Source of the DNA: Pseudomonadota bacterium
GTDB lineage: Bacteria; Pseudomonadota; Gammaproteobacteria; Acidiferrobacterales; UBA6901
Direction: 5' to 3'
Assembly (NCBI GenBank): GCA_021783175.1
Contig: JAJXUF010000084.1
Span: 1-12,909, forward strand
DNA: 12,909 nt
Shown here: one piece after another, positions 1-7,628 of the stretch
Position numbering within the stretch: the first letter of the stretch is position 1
How the letters are laid out: each line of letters begins with the position of its first letter
The notes under the pieces: generated by a model
The model's database searches: none
The model's input: only the letters and a program-made list of their open reading frames with translations
What the model was told of the DNA's origin: nothing
Program-made: the position numbers and the translations under genes

Positions 1-3000
1 AGCATATCCATGACGTCCGCGCCCGCTTCCATCCGTCCGTCCTCAACTTCCTTCAACAGACTTTCGGTGTTGTGGCTCAAGTTACCCATGGACATGGCGC
101 CTGCCATTCGCGCCCCACCTTTGAGAGTGTGCAGGGAGCGTTTTAAATCCTGAACTGCGCGTACATTGCCGCGGTCGGCACGCCAGCGCGACAGCGCTTC
201 CTCGATGGCAGACAGAATATCGCCTGCCTCTTCGAGAAATATTTCGAGCAGTTCGGGATCCGTTTCCTCTTGAATTGTTTCTTCTGCCACAACGGCCGCA
301 CGGAGCGGCACTGCGGAAACAGGCGGCTTGGGTGCCGCCGGTGGCCGAAGCGGTGCTTCCGGCAGAGAAGACGTACGCTCACGAACTGGCGCTTCACGAA
401 CTGGCGCAGGCGCGTGGTGCCATGGCGCGTCGTGCGGTGTTTCATGCGCCGCTAGACCCTCGATTTCAGCTGCCAGTGCATGGGTCAGATCTGCAAATGT
501 GTGCTGCAACGCAGCTGAAGGTTCGTTGCCACTATTGAGCACATCAATTAACTCGGCGACGGAGGCTGCCGATTTCGCAAGCAAATCCAGGGCTGTGTCG
601 CTCAGTGGTAACTGACGGAGCTCGAAAGCATGCAGCAATTTTTCCAGTTCTGCACAGCAGTCGGCCATTGGGCGCAATCCGAGAGCACGCGAGCTGCCCT
701 GAAGCGTGTGCGCTGCGCGCAACAGGTCTTCCGATACCTGGCAGGAGGAGCCGGAACTGCGCGACTCCTCAATAGCGCCAAGAATCGTGTCGAGGTGTCC
801 GCGCGTCTCGCCGGTGAAGATTTGAAGCAAGACCGGATCAAAGGAAACAGATGTCCTCGCGCCGACGGGCGCTTGGGACTCATACGGAATCTCACCAGAC
901 CCGATGGGAACATGCAACTCTTCAACAATCTCGATCTCTTGCGTTGGCGCCGATTTCGTTACTGGCGCCGCACCGAAAGACACGTCAGCGACGTTATTGC
1001 TCGCAAGCTGGTCTGCGCGGCTGCGCAGAGCATCGATATCCGCGTCCGGCGGAGCTCCACCTTCGAGCTGCGAAACCATAATCGGTAATATCCGGTGCAC
1101 TTCGAACAGCAGTTCGAACATCTGGTCCGAATACCGCGCCTTGTCCTCGCGCACGCGGTTGAGCATGTTCTCTAAAGCCCACGCAAGCTCGGCAATCACC
1201 GATGCCCCGACCATGCGTCCGCTACCTTTTAGTGTATGGAAGGCACGCCGTAGCTCGAGCAAGACTTCGCGGTTTTCCGGATTTTTGTGCCACTCGGGCA
1301 AAGTTCTGTCTATTACCTGAATGATCTCGCGCGCATCCTCGACGAAGATTTCCATTATCTCCTCATCGAGATCTTCGACACCGACTGCCGGTCGTGCCGG
1401 TGCGGCAACATTCCCAACCGGCTCGCTACGCTTCACGACAGGTTTTTCCTGCTTTGTTGGCTTCGGTTCCGGCGGAGGCACGGCGGCCGGAGCCGGATGC
1501 TGATCGATCAAGCCGGCAAGCGTTTCGGCAGACTGCGTCAGCGTATGCCCGATCTCTTGCGAGAATTGCGATGGGTCGGTGCTGACTATGTCCAGCACGC
1601 TGTTCATCTCGTTACATATGCGTTCAATTTTCTCCTGCGACCCGCGAGCAGCGAGCCGGGCAATATCGCGCAGATCCTGCTGCAGCACGCCGCGTGTTTG
1701 ATTGTCGGCGGGTTTCGCGAGCCAATTCGCGAGATTCTTCTGTGCATCGGCGATCAGCGCGACTACATTCATCTCCTGTGGCTTTAGTCCGCCACGTGCA
1801 GCGTCCAAATCGCGCCAGGCGACGTCCAGCAAAGCCTCCAAATTCGGTCTTCCGCGCTCCAGGCCTTCGATATACGCTCCGATTGTGCCGACGGCCACGG
1901 CCAGAGCATCCAACATTGCATTTTCTACCGCCGCTCCGGAACCTTGAATTTCCTGGATGTACTGACTTGTCGCAGAGGTGAGCTCTGCAACGCGGTCTTG
2001 CCCGAGAATCTGCAATGCACCTTGAATTTGGCTTAGGTGCTGAGTTACCGGCTCCAGCAGTTCCAGGCGATTTGGCGTCGCAGCAAAGGTCTCCAGAATC
2101 TCCTCGACTTTGCCAAGATTGACTCGAATCTCGCCAGAAACGACGTGCAAGAGTTGCTTGAACTCTGTGTCAGTAAGGCCTGCGTCCGAGATCTCCAATC
2201 CATCAACAGGCAACGCGTCGCCGGGCGCATAAAGTCTGCGCAATCCGCCGATCGATTCTTCGATTTGTTTCTTCCAAGCCGGTCCAAGCCGATGAAAGTC
2301 GCGTGCGCTGCTTTCGATCAATAACAGTGCGCCTGCCATTGGCATGGCAGTCGCCTGAGAATTCTCCAATGCGCCCGAACTGAGTGCGCGCGCCGCCTCG
2401 GTCAATTCGTCTACAAGCGCCTTCAGAACACCGACTCCCAGCAGACCGAGCGTGCCGGACATCCTTTGCAGCATTTCGATCAGCGGTTCGATGGACTTGG
2501 GTTGCTCCTGTTCAGTATCGAAATACGCGGAGAGCATCTCCTGCGCTGACTGCACTTCTTTACCCAGCGCTTCGGCAACCGCGAGCAACGCTTCGGGTGT
2601 CGGCATATCATAAAGTTCGGATGCCGACCCGCCAGCCGTGGTGTTCAAAATTGAATCGAGATCGAACGCGCGTTTTATTTCGCCAATTCTGCCTTCAGAG
2701 GAGTTCGCCGACCCAATCTCAAACAACATCGCCTTCGTGAGAGATTCGGAAGTGCTGCGCTGAAGCGTCCGGTCAGAGCCATCCACCAGTTTCTTGATTT
2801 GCTGGTCCAGTCTCCCGAGCAGCTTTTTGCGTTCGTTGTTTGCATCAAGCGCACTGGTCGCTAATGCATTGACGAGGCCGCTAGCAACCCAGAAAAGTTG
2901 CTCAATGAAGCCAATGTAGGCCTTTTGCTGCAACTCATGGAGAATCTCGGCCATCTTGGAAAGATGCGCCCTGCCATCAATGTCACGCAGCCAGTTCAGC

Positions 3001-3527
3001 AGCGAGACCTGGTAGGCATTGCGCTGGGTCTTGGCAGTAGAGTTGAATTCTTCTTCGGTTGCTTTGGCGCGCTCACCCGCAGACGCCGGAGGGCGCACCG
3101 ATAGGTCCGGGGAAAACAGGTCCAGTTCGGCTATTGGCGACTCAGCACGTGCCGTCCGCAATTCATTGATAATTGGAAGAAGACGTAAAGGAACGTCCGG
3201 CTGATCATGTTCGATGCGCGCGAGATAGTCCGGAAGCGACAGGATGCCGCGCACCAAGGTCTCAAAAACCGCGGTGTCTGCGGGCGCCTTTCCATCAAGA
3301 ATTGCCTGCGCCAGCAATTCATTCTCGCGCGCCAGCATGGCGGCGCCGTCGAGTTCCACCATCTGCAGCGTGCCCAGCACCTGATGCAGATAGGTATTGC
3401 AGAAACGAAGGCTCGTGTTATCCGATCTGTTCTCAGCATACGACTCCAGGGCAAGGCGAGCCTGCTTCAGGGTCTCGTCAATCTCGGTCTTGACCCAACC
3501 GAGCGTGCCCGGATCTATTTTGCTCAT
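1..3527 (-). CDS. chpA: ChpA/PilL, multi-Hpt hybrid histidine kinase of type IV pilus chemosensory system (N-terminal part)
   Basis: The frame is open from an ATG at 3527 to the window edge (1175 codons), with an in-frame TAG immediately upstream of the ATG. The gene is cut by the window. Three clear Hpt domains carry HTLKGSGRMVG (His764), HTLQGSSRALG (His940) and HTLKGGARMAG (His1133). Three more divergent phosphotransfer-like helices are visible: one with His48 in LHQVLGTLQMV, one where Gln354 takes the His place in LQRMSGTLGLL, and one where Ser499 does in LSQIQGALQIL. Pro/Ala-rich linkers lie near residues 676-715 and 1036-1080. The CheA-like dimerisation, ATPase and CheW domains and the C-terminal receiver known in this family would lie beyond base 1. 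By family knowledge ChpA phosphorylates PilG and PilH. It follows pilJ by 75 bp with only a weak Shine-Dalgarno. It is called PilL in some genera. Confidence 0.95.
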   Translation of the reverse strand, partial: MSKIDPGTLGWVKTEIDETLKQARLALESYAENRSDNTSLRFCNTYLHQVLGTLQMVELDGAAMLARENELLAQAILDGKAPADTAVFETLVRGILSLPDYLARIEHDQPDVPLRLLPIINELRTARAESPIAELDLFSPDLSVRPPASAGERAKATEEEFNSTAKTQRNAYQVSLLNWLRDIDGRAHLSKMAEILHELQQKAYIGFIEQLFWVASGLVNALATSALDANNERKKLLGRLDQQIKKLVDGSDRTLQRSTSESLTKAMLFEIGSANSSEGRIGEIKRAFDLDSILNTTAGGSASELYDMPTPEALLAVAEALGKEVQSAQEMLSAYFDTEQEQPKSIEPLIEMLQRMSGTLGLLGVGVLKALVDELTEAARALSSGALENSQATAMPMAGALLLIESSARDFHRLGPAWKKQIEESIGGLRRLYAPGDALPVDGLEISDAGLTDTEFKQLLHVVSGEIRVNLGKVEEILETFAATPNRLELLEPVTQHLSQIQGALQILGQDRVAELTSATSQYIQEIQGSGAAVENAMLDALAVAVGTIGAYIEGLERGRPNLEALLDVAWRDLDAARGGLKPQEMNVVALIADAQKNLANWLAKPADNQTRGVLQQDLRDIARLAARGSQEKIERICNEMNSVLDIVSTDPSQFSQEIGHTLTQSAETLAGLIDQHPAPAAVPPPEPKPTKQEKPVVKRSEPVGNVAAPARPAVGVEDLDEEIMEIFVEDAREIIQVIDRTLPEWHKNPENREVLLELRRAFHTLKGSGRMVGASVIAELAWALENMLNRVREDKARYSDQMFELLFEVHRILPIMVSQLEGGAPPDADIDALRSRADQLASNNVADVSFGAAPVTKSAPTQEIEIVEELHVPIGSGEIPYESQAPVGARTSVSFDPVLLQIFTGETRGHLDTILGAIEESRSSGSSCQVSEDLLRAAHTLQGSSRALGLRPMADCCAELEKLLHAFELRQLPLSDTALDLLAKSAASVAELIDVLNSGNEPSAALQHTFADLTHALAAEIEGLAAHETPHDAPWHHAPAPVREAPVRERTSSLPEAPLRPPAAPKPPVSAVPLRAAVVAEETIQEETDPELLEIFLEEAGDILSAIEEALSRWRADRGNVRAVQDLKRSLHTLKGGARMAGAMSMGNLSHNTESLLKEVEDGRMEAGADVMDM
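379..407. repeat. 15-bp tandem duplication in a chpA linker
   Basis: The 14-base unit TCACGAACTGGCGC occurs at 379-392 and again at 394-407, a period of 15 bases. On the coding (minus) strand it encodes a doubled pentapeptide, APVRE-APVRE, within the Pro/Ala-rich linker that precedes the Hpt domain of His1133. The length is a multiple of three, so the frame is kept. It is probably a slippage duplication in a flexible linker. Confidence 0.8.
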
Positions 3528-3602
3528 AGACTAGAGATCACACTCCCAAGTACTGCATGCTTCTGGAAGAATATGCTGGCGCTTGATTTGAGCGTCACAC
3601 TG

Positions 3603-5735
3603 TCACGCAGCTGGCAGCTTAAATCCGGCGACTGACGCTTGCAGTTCGCGCGCCAGATCCGACAACTTGCCGATGGATTCCGCCGTCTGGCGTGTGCCAG
3701 TAGACGTCATAGTAGTGGCTTCCTGGATTTGCGCCATGTTCTGCGACACAGCTGTCGCCGTTTCCGACTGCTGGGACGCAACGCGCGAGATTCCGACGAT
3801 CAGTTCCGAAAGCTGTTCGGACACTGATTCGATTTCACCCAGAGCCTGACCAGCGGCATCGGCCAGTCGCGTGCCTTCAACCACACCCTTGGTCGCCTGT
3901 TCCATTGAGGCGACGGCTTCATTCGTATCAGCCTGAATGGTCTTCACGAGATCCGCGATCTGCTTTGTCGCTTCACCCGAACGTTCCGCAAGGCGCTGCA
4001 CTTCGTCGGCAACGACCGCGAAACCGCGGCCGGCCTCACCGGCCATGGCCGCCTGAATTGCGGCATTTAGCGAAAGAATGTTGGTCTGCTCGGCAATGTC
4101 ATTGATGAGCTCCACGATTTCGCCGATCTGCTGCGACGATTCACCGAGACGCTTGATTCGCTTTGCAGTTTCCTGAATCTGTTCGCGCATCTCGTCCATA
4201 CCATGAACGGTGTTTTGTACCGCCTCGGCTCCGCGCTTCGCAGTGCTTACTGAACCCTGCGCAACTTCCGCTGACTTCTCTGCGCTGACAGACATTTCGT
4301 GCATGGACTTCGCCATGGATTTTACGCGCTCGGTTGTCTCGGCAATCTGAGCGGCCTGACGGGTTGCCGCTTGGGTCAGTTCGTTTGCCGTCTGCCGGCT
4401 ACGTTCACTCGCCACCGCCACCTGCTGGGCAGCGGTCTTGATTCGCGTAACCAGGCTGCGCATTTCTTTAACAGCGAAGTTGATTGAGTCAGCGATGGCA
4501 CCGGTAATTTGCTCGGTCACCTCCGGCTGAATGGTCAAGTCACCGTCTGCGAGGTTACCCATTTCGTCGAGAAGCTTAAGAATGGCGTCCTGAGTCGTCC
4601 GGTTCTGCTCCGAACTTACTCGGGCGCGATCGCGCTGATCGTTAACCAGCTTGCGACCAACCAGCAGCAGGAACAGGAACGATATGGCCGCCATTACATA
4701 GGTAAGCGTTTTGCTGGCCTCTCTCGCCTCAGAAAGGGCGTTATATCCTGCGACCAGATTCTTGGCCGCGTCGAGTAGCGGATCACTTTGCTCGAACACG
4801 AGCTGGCTTGCGCGCTGCGATACGAACAACTCGGCCGCGATACCGAGAATACCTTCAACGTGCGCGTCGAGTTCATCGAATATACCGTCTGCCTGATCAA
4901 GTTTGGGGCGGACGTCTGCCGGTAGCTGTTGCCGTAACTGCACATCCGTATCGCGAAAGAGCTTTGCGTCCTTGCCGAACTGCGCAGCTGCCACTGCCGC
5001 TTCTGAACCACCCTGGGCAAACAGGTTAACGTCCTTGGCGATGCGCTGACTGAGCATACCTTGGCGCGCCGCGATATAAACCAGCTGATCACTTACCTTG
5101 TCTTTGACGGCGCCCTCGACCACCTCATCGGTCAGAGCCAACAGCAGCGGAGCCGCTTGGTTGATTCCGACCACGTGGTCGCGCAGGGTCAACATTGCGT
5201 CTTCCTGGCCCAGAATCTGGTCCACGTTCTCACGGGTCGCCTTCCACTTCTCAGCAAGCGCCTTCAGCGCAGGCGCCACAGACGGTGGCGTAGGCAGAAC
5301 CCCGAGCTTCTGGTTGCCTTTCGTCAGGTTGTTGATGATCGCCTCAAAGGTGTTACGCGAATCCTTCAGGGTTGGGAATGCTCCCTCTTGCCCGTACACG
5401 GCCTCGCGCGCGTCCTTCGCAATTCGTTGCGACAACATGAGAAGCTGGCTTGACTGCTCAATGTACATAGAGTCGCGATCGGCTTGCTGTGCACCGACAG
5501 CGAAGAGCCAGGCCACCGCGATGAATGAGAGCACCATGCCAACGAGGAGAAAAGGCAGTCCGGTCAGGAACCTGCCGATATCCTTTACGCCAGGGCTTTG
5601 ACGGCTACTCGACTGGACGTCGATATATTCCTCGCCCACATCCAGCGCAAATTTGTCTTTGGCGCCACCCACATTGTCCTGCGTGGTCTGGTCCAGGTTG
5701 ACCTTGCCTAATTTAGGCAATTTCACGATAGCCAT
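3603..5735 (-). CDS. pilJ: PilJ, methyl-accepting chemotaxis receptor for type IV pili
   Basis: The product is 710 residues. A 58-residue cytoplasmic tail comes first, then TM1 (about 60-82), a periplasmic region, TM2 (about 344-363) and a long cytoplasmic coiled coil. The periplasmic part carries LSQRIAKD twice (101-108 and 228-235), the mark of duplicated PilJ-type sensor domains. The signalling hairpin is at about 548-579 ([14 protein letters not shown], then [14 protein letters not shown]). The protein ends FKLPAA with no CheR-docking pentapeptide. By family knowledge it senses a pilus- or surface-linked signal and passes it through PilI to ChpA. The ATG at 5735 is preferred because GAGGT (5743-5747) sits 7-8 bases upstream. 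A GTG three codons earlier would start inside that Shine-Dalgarno. Downstream chpA begins 75 bp later; pilI ends 162 bp upstream. Confidence 0.97.
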   Translation of the reverse strand: MAIVKLPKLGKVNLDQTTQDNVGGAKDKFALDVGEEYIDVQSSSRQSPGVKDIGRFLTGLPFLLVGMVLSFIAVAWLFAVGAQQADRDSMYIEQSSQLLMLSQRIAKDAREAVYGQEGAFPTLKDSRNTFEAIINNLTKGNQKLGVLPTPPSVAPALKALAEKWKATRENVDQILGQEDAMLTLRDHVVGINQAAPLLLALTDEVVEGAVKDKVSDQLVYIAARQGMLSQRIAKDVNLFAQGGSEAAVAAAQFGKDAKLFRDTDVQLRQQLPADVRPKLDQADGIFDELDAHVEGILGIAAELFVSQRASQLVFEQSDPLLDAAKNLVAGYNALSEAREASKTLTYVMAAISFLFLLLVGRKLVNDQRDRARVSSEQNRTTQDAILKLLDEMGNLADGDLTIQPEVTEQITGAIADSINFAVKEMRSLVTRIKTAAQQVAVASERSRQTANELTQAATRQAAQIAETTERVKSMAKSMHEMSVSAEKSAEVAQGSVSTAKRGAEAVQNTVHGMDEMREQIQETAKRIKRLGESSQQIGEIVELINDIAEQTNILSLNAAIQAAMAGEAGRGFAVVADEVQRLAERSGEATKQIADLVKTIQADTNEAVASMEQATKGVVEGTRLADAAGQALGEIESVSEQLSELIVGISRVASQQSETATAVSQNMAQIQEATTMTSTGTRQTAESIGKLSDLARELQASVAGFKLPAA

Positions 5736-5897
5736 ACTTTGCACCTCATCTCGACAGAGATTCCCGTACTGTTGAATTCCGCTGTAATGAAAACATCCAA
5801 CGCCCCGTACACACTGATTCGGTTCACCCTATACAATTGACCACTGACCAAAAGCTCGGATCAGACAGCGGTTCTCTCCTTGCCCCAACACGCTCGG
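5736..5897 (-). other. pilI-pilJ intergenic spacer
   Basis: This is the longest gap inside the minus-strand pil cluster (162 bp; the others are 3, 50 and 75 bp). Apart from the pilJ Shine-Dalgarno at its downstream end I see no gene and no stem followed by a T-run. A weak TATAGG (minus strand, near 5827-5832) could be a -10 box, but no matching -35 box is at standard spacing. It may hold a secondary pilJ promoter, unproven. Confidence 0.4.
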
Positions 5898-6440
5898 CTA
5901 CGCGGCTACGTTGTTAAATACCGAACTTTCCGCCAGGGAGTGCATGTCGAAAACACCCCACAGTGTGTTATCCCGCAAAAATGCCCCGCGCACGTGCGCG
6001 AGTGCCGGATCGTCCAAGCTGGGCACATTCTGGCGTTCCTGCTCCTCATCGAAATGTCGCAAGCCCATCACTTCGTTTACAAGCAGCGCGGCATTCAATT
6101 TCGGAATGTTCATAATCAATAATCTCGCCCTTTCGTCGAGCGTCACAGGCTCTTTGCCGAAATAATCAGGCAAATCGATGATGGTAAATAGGTTGCCACG
6201 AACATTGGCGACACCCTTTACCCACCGTCGGGTCCCCGGTACAACCGTCAGAGCAGGACAGGGCAAGACTTCGGTCACATGGCTCAGCGGTGTAACAAAC
6301 TTGAGATCAGCCAGACGGAAACCCAAACCAGACCACAGCACGGCGGCCTGCACCTGCTCCGGCAGGCCCGGCGCACTCATACGGCTGGCCTGTTGCATCT
6401 TGTGCAGCAGGCTCAACGGGTCCTGTCTGGGTGTCGCCAT
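5898..6440 (-). CDS. pilI: PilI, CheW-like coupling protein
   Basis: This 180-residue CheW-family protein should bridge the receptor PilJ and the kinase ChpA in the cytoplasm. After a roughly 30-residue N-terminal lead, the CheW fold runs from about 33 to 172. The diagnostic stretch is WVKGVANVRGNLFTIIDL at 73-90, with the NVRG turn that CheW proteins use at the kinase/receptor interface, followed by LLVNEVMGLRHF at 119-130. Length and motifs fit PilI. The ATG at 6440 lies only 3 bp after the pilH stop, so it is likely translated by coupling; upstream there is only a distant AAGG. No catalytic residues are expected. Confidence 0.95.
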   Translation of the reverse strand: MATPRQDPLSLLHKMQQASRMSAPGLPEQVQAAVLWSGLGFRLADLKFVTPLSHVTEVLPCPALTVVPGTRRWVKGVANVRGNLFTIIDLPDYFGKEPVTLDERARLLIMNIPKLNAALLVNEVMGLRHFDEEQERQNVPSLDDPALAHVRGAFLRDNTLWGVFDMHSLAESSVFNNVAA

Positions 6441-6443
6441 TTA

Positions 6444-6806
6444 TCAGAGCGCCTTAATCTTTTCCATCAACACCGCTTCCGCAACCGGCTTCACGATGTA
6501 ATCCTTTGCCCCCTGACGCAGCCCCCAGGCCTTATCAGTCTCTTGCCCTTTGGTAGTGCAAATAATTACGGGAATGCCAGCGGTCTGCGGATCCTTGGTA
6601 ATGCTGCGCGTGGTCTCGAACCCGCTCATTCCAGGCATTACCACATCCATCAGAATCAGATCCGGTCTGTCAGCCTTTGCCTTGGTAATCGCCTCCTCTC
6701 CGCTGGACGCCGAAGTTACGGTAAAACCGTTCTTCGACAGCATCTCACGCAGCAGATGCACTTCGGTCGGCGAGTCATCCACCACCAGAACTTTTTTAAT
6801 CGCCAT
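6444..6806 (-). CDS. pilH: PilH, single-domain CheY-like response regulator
   Basis: A 120-residue stand-alone receiver domain with the complete set of active residues: acidic pair Asp10-Asp11 in VLVVDDSPTE, phospho-acceptor Asp54 in LILMDVVMPG, Thr84 in VIICTTKG and Lys106 in YIVKPV. There is no output domain. By family knowledge PilH is the second regulator of the Pil-Chp system, working against or downstream of PilG. The typical PilH phrase GAKDYIVKPV and its position between pilG and pilI support the name over PilG. GAGGTAACAAGG just upstream of the ATG gives a good Shine-Dalgarno. The pilG stop is 50 bp upstream and pilI follows after 3 bp. Confidence 0.96.
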   Translation of the reverse strand: MAIKKVLVVDDSPTEVHLLREMLSKNGFTVTSASSGEEAITKAKADRPDLILMDVVMPGMSGFETTRSITKDPQTAGIPVIICTTKGQETDKAWGLRQGAKDYIVKPVAEAVLMEKIKAL

Positions 6807-6856
6807 TTCCTTGTTACCTCTTTTGCTTGAACTTGTGTCTATCGGCCGTGTTTACG

Positions 6857-7234
6857 CTAGTGCACGTATTTGTTTATGACTTCGATCAACTCTTCCTGCG
6901 TAAAAGGTTTGTTGATGTGTTCCTGTGATCCGGCAATTCGGCCGCGCGCCCGGTCGAACAGACCATCCTTGCTCGACAACATGATCACCGGCGTGTCCTT
7001 AAAAGTTTTGTTGTTCTTAATTAGTTGGCAAGTTTGATAGCCGTCAAGCCGCGGCATCATAATGTCAACAAAAATGATGTCTGGTCGATGATCAGTAATA
7101 ATCGACATCGCCTCAAATCCGTCTGCGGCGGTAAACACGTCGTATCCAGCCTTTTTTAGCAACGCCTCGGCGGTACGACGTATGGTGTTGCTGTCGTCAA
7201 TAACCATCACCTTAATATTCAAGCCTGTATCCAC
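6857..7234 (-). CDS. pilG: PilG, CheY-like response regulator of twitching motility
   Basis: A 125-residue receiver-only protein with Asp13-Asp14 in MVIDDSNTIRRTAE, phospho-acceptor Asp57 in IIFVDIMMPRLDGYQTC, Ser87 in VIMLSSKDGLFD and Lys109 in INKPF. These phrases are very close to PilG of Pseudomonas. By family knowledge PilG is phosphorylated by ChpA and promotes pilus extension and cAMP signalling. It is the first gene of the minus-strand pil cluster, so the cluster promoter should lie between 7235 and 7628. The start is uncertain. GTG at 7234 is taken here, but TTG at 7222 has AGGGTGG eight bases upstream and would remove four residues. The first in-frame ATG would cut into beta strand 1 and is rejected. 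Confidence 0.95.
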   Translation of the reverse strand: MDTGLNIKVMVIDDSNTIRRTAEALLKKAGYDVFTAADGFEAMSIITDHRPDIIFVDIMMPRLDGYQTCQLIKNNKTFKDTPVIMLSSKDGLFDRARGRIAGSQEHINKPFTQEELIEVINKYVH

Positions 7235-7303
7235 CCTGATAAGTCGACGCGTGCTGTTTCTTTAGTATTGTAGATTGAGCTTGCTGCGTCTGCCTGTTTT
7301 TAA

Positions 7304-7320
7304 ATGTGGTTTCTCCACAT
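7304..7320. repeat. Perfect inverted repeat between pilG and gshA
   Basis: Six-base arms ATGTGG and CCACAT are separated by TTTCT. Neither strand shows a T-run after the stem, so it does not look like a terminator. It lies about 70 bp upstream of the pilG start and could be an operator or a leader hairpin for pilG. Chance occurrence is possible at this arm length. Confidence 0.5.
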
Positions 7321-7338
7321 CTCTGCATAGGATAATGA

Positions 7339-7363
7339 TTTACTAGCACAAAAGGCTACTAAA
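7339..7363. repeat. Imperfect inverted repeat (8 of 9 bases paired) between pilG and gshA
   Basis: Arms TTTACTAGC (7339-7347) and GCTACTAAA (7355-7363) flank a seven-base spacer. One position of nine is mismatched. Its AT-rich dyad symmetry and place just downstream of the GATAAT at 7331-7336 suit an operator for a dimeric regulator, but no family consensus is recognised. Confidence 0.45.
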
Positions 7364-7614
7364 ATCCATTGCTTAGCAGGCGGCAAAACCAACCTACTTC
7401 TGGATTCGCGCCAAAACCTTGCAGTTAACTGACCTGACTTTGCAGCTCAACGCCCGTGCAATACCGCCGAAAGGCCATTGGCCGACTCGGGCATCAAAAA
7501 TAGCTGGTCGGATCAACCGATTGGAAGCACGAAACGTGCCAAAAAGAATCGTTGCAGAATCCGGGGCGATTCTACCGTCGGACCAGATGCGTTACCATCA
7601 ATGCTCGCCAATCC

Positions 7615-7619
7615 GGGAG
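7615..7619 (+). promoter_or_regulatory. Shine-Dalgarno of gshA, decides the GTG start
   Basis: GGGAG lies nine bases before the GTG at 7629. The upstream alternatives, ATG 7587 and TTG 7419, have no comparable site, so this favours the downstream GTG. Confidence 0.6.
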
Positions 7620-7628
7620 CGAGTTGCC

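Larger units (their letters stand above)
7235..7628. other. Divergent pilG-gshA intergenic regulatory region
   Basis: These 394 bp separate the outward-reading pilG and gshA genes and should hold the promoters of both. Visible structures are ATGTGG-N5-CCACAT (7304-7320), TTTACTAGC-N7-GCTACTAAA (7339-7363), GGCCA-T-TGGCC (7473-7483) and GCACG-AAA-CGTGC (7527-7539). A GATAAT that could be a plus-strand -10 box lies at 7331-7336 between the first two, without a convincing -35 box. TTGGAA (7521-7526) and AAGAAT (7544-7549) form another weak plus-strand pair at 17-base spacing. The gshA frame stays open back to a TTG at 7419, but that segment has no family similarity I recognise and is treated as leader. 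Confidence 0.6.

Noticed and set aside
1287..1787. A 166-codon plus-strand open frame, and others, opposite chpA
   Set aside because: These are shadows of the chpA coding strand, which contains three clear Hpt motifs and stays open for 1175 codons. The antisense translations show no recognisable family.
5822..5832. Promoter for pilJ in the pilI-pilJ gap
   Set aside because: TATAGG on the minus strand has no reasonable -35 box at 16-18 bases, so it is not called as a promoter feature.
7527..7549. GCACG-AAA-CGTGC hairpin with adjacent A-run as a terminator of the minus strand
   Set aside because: On the minus strand the T-run precedes the stem, the wrong order for an intrinsic terminator, and no minus-strand gene ends there.
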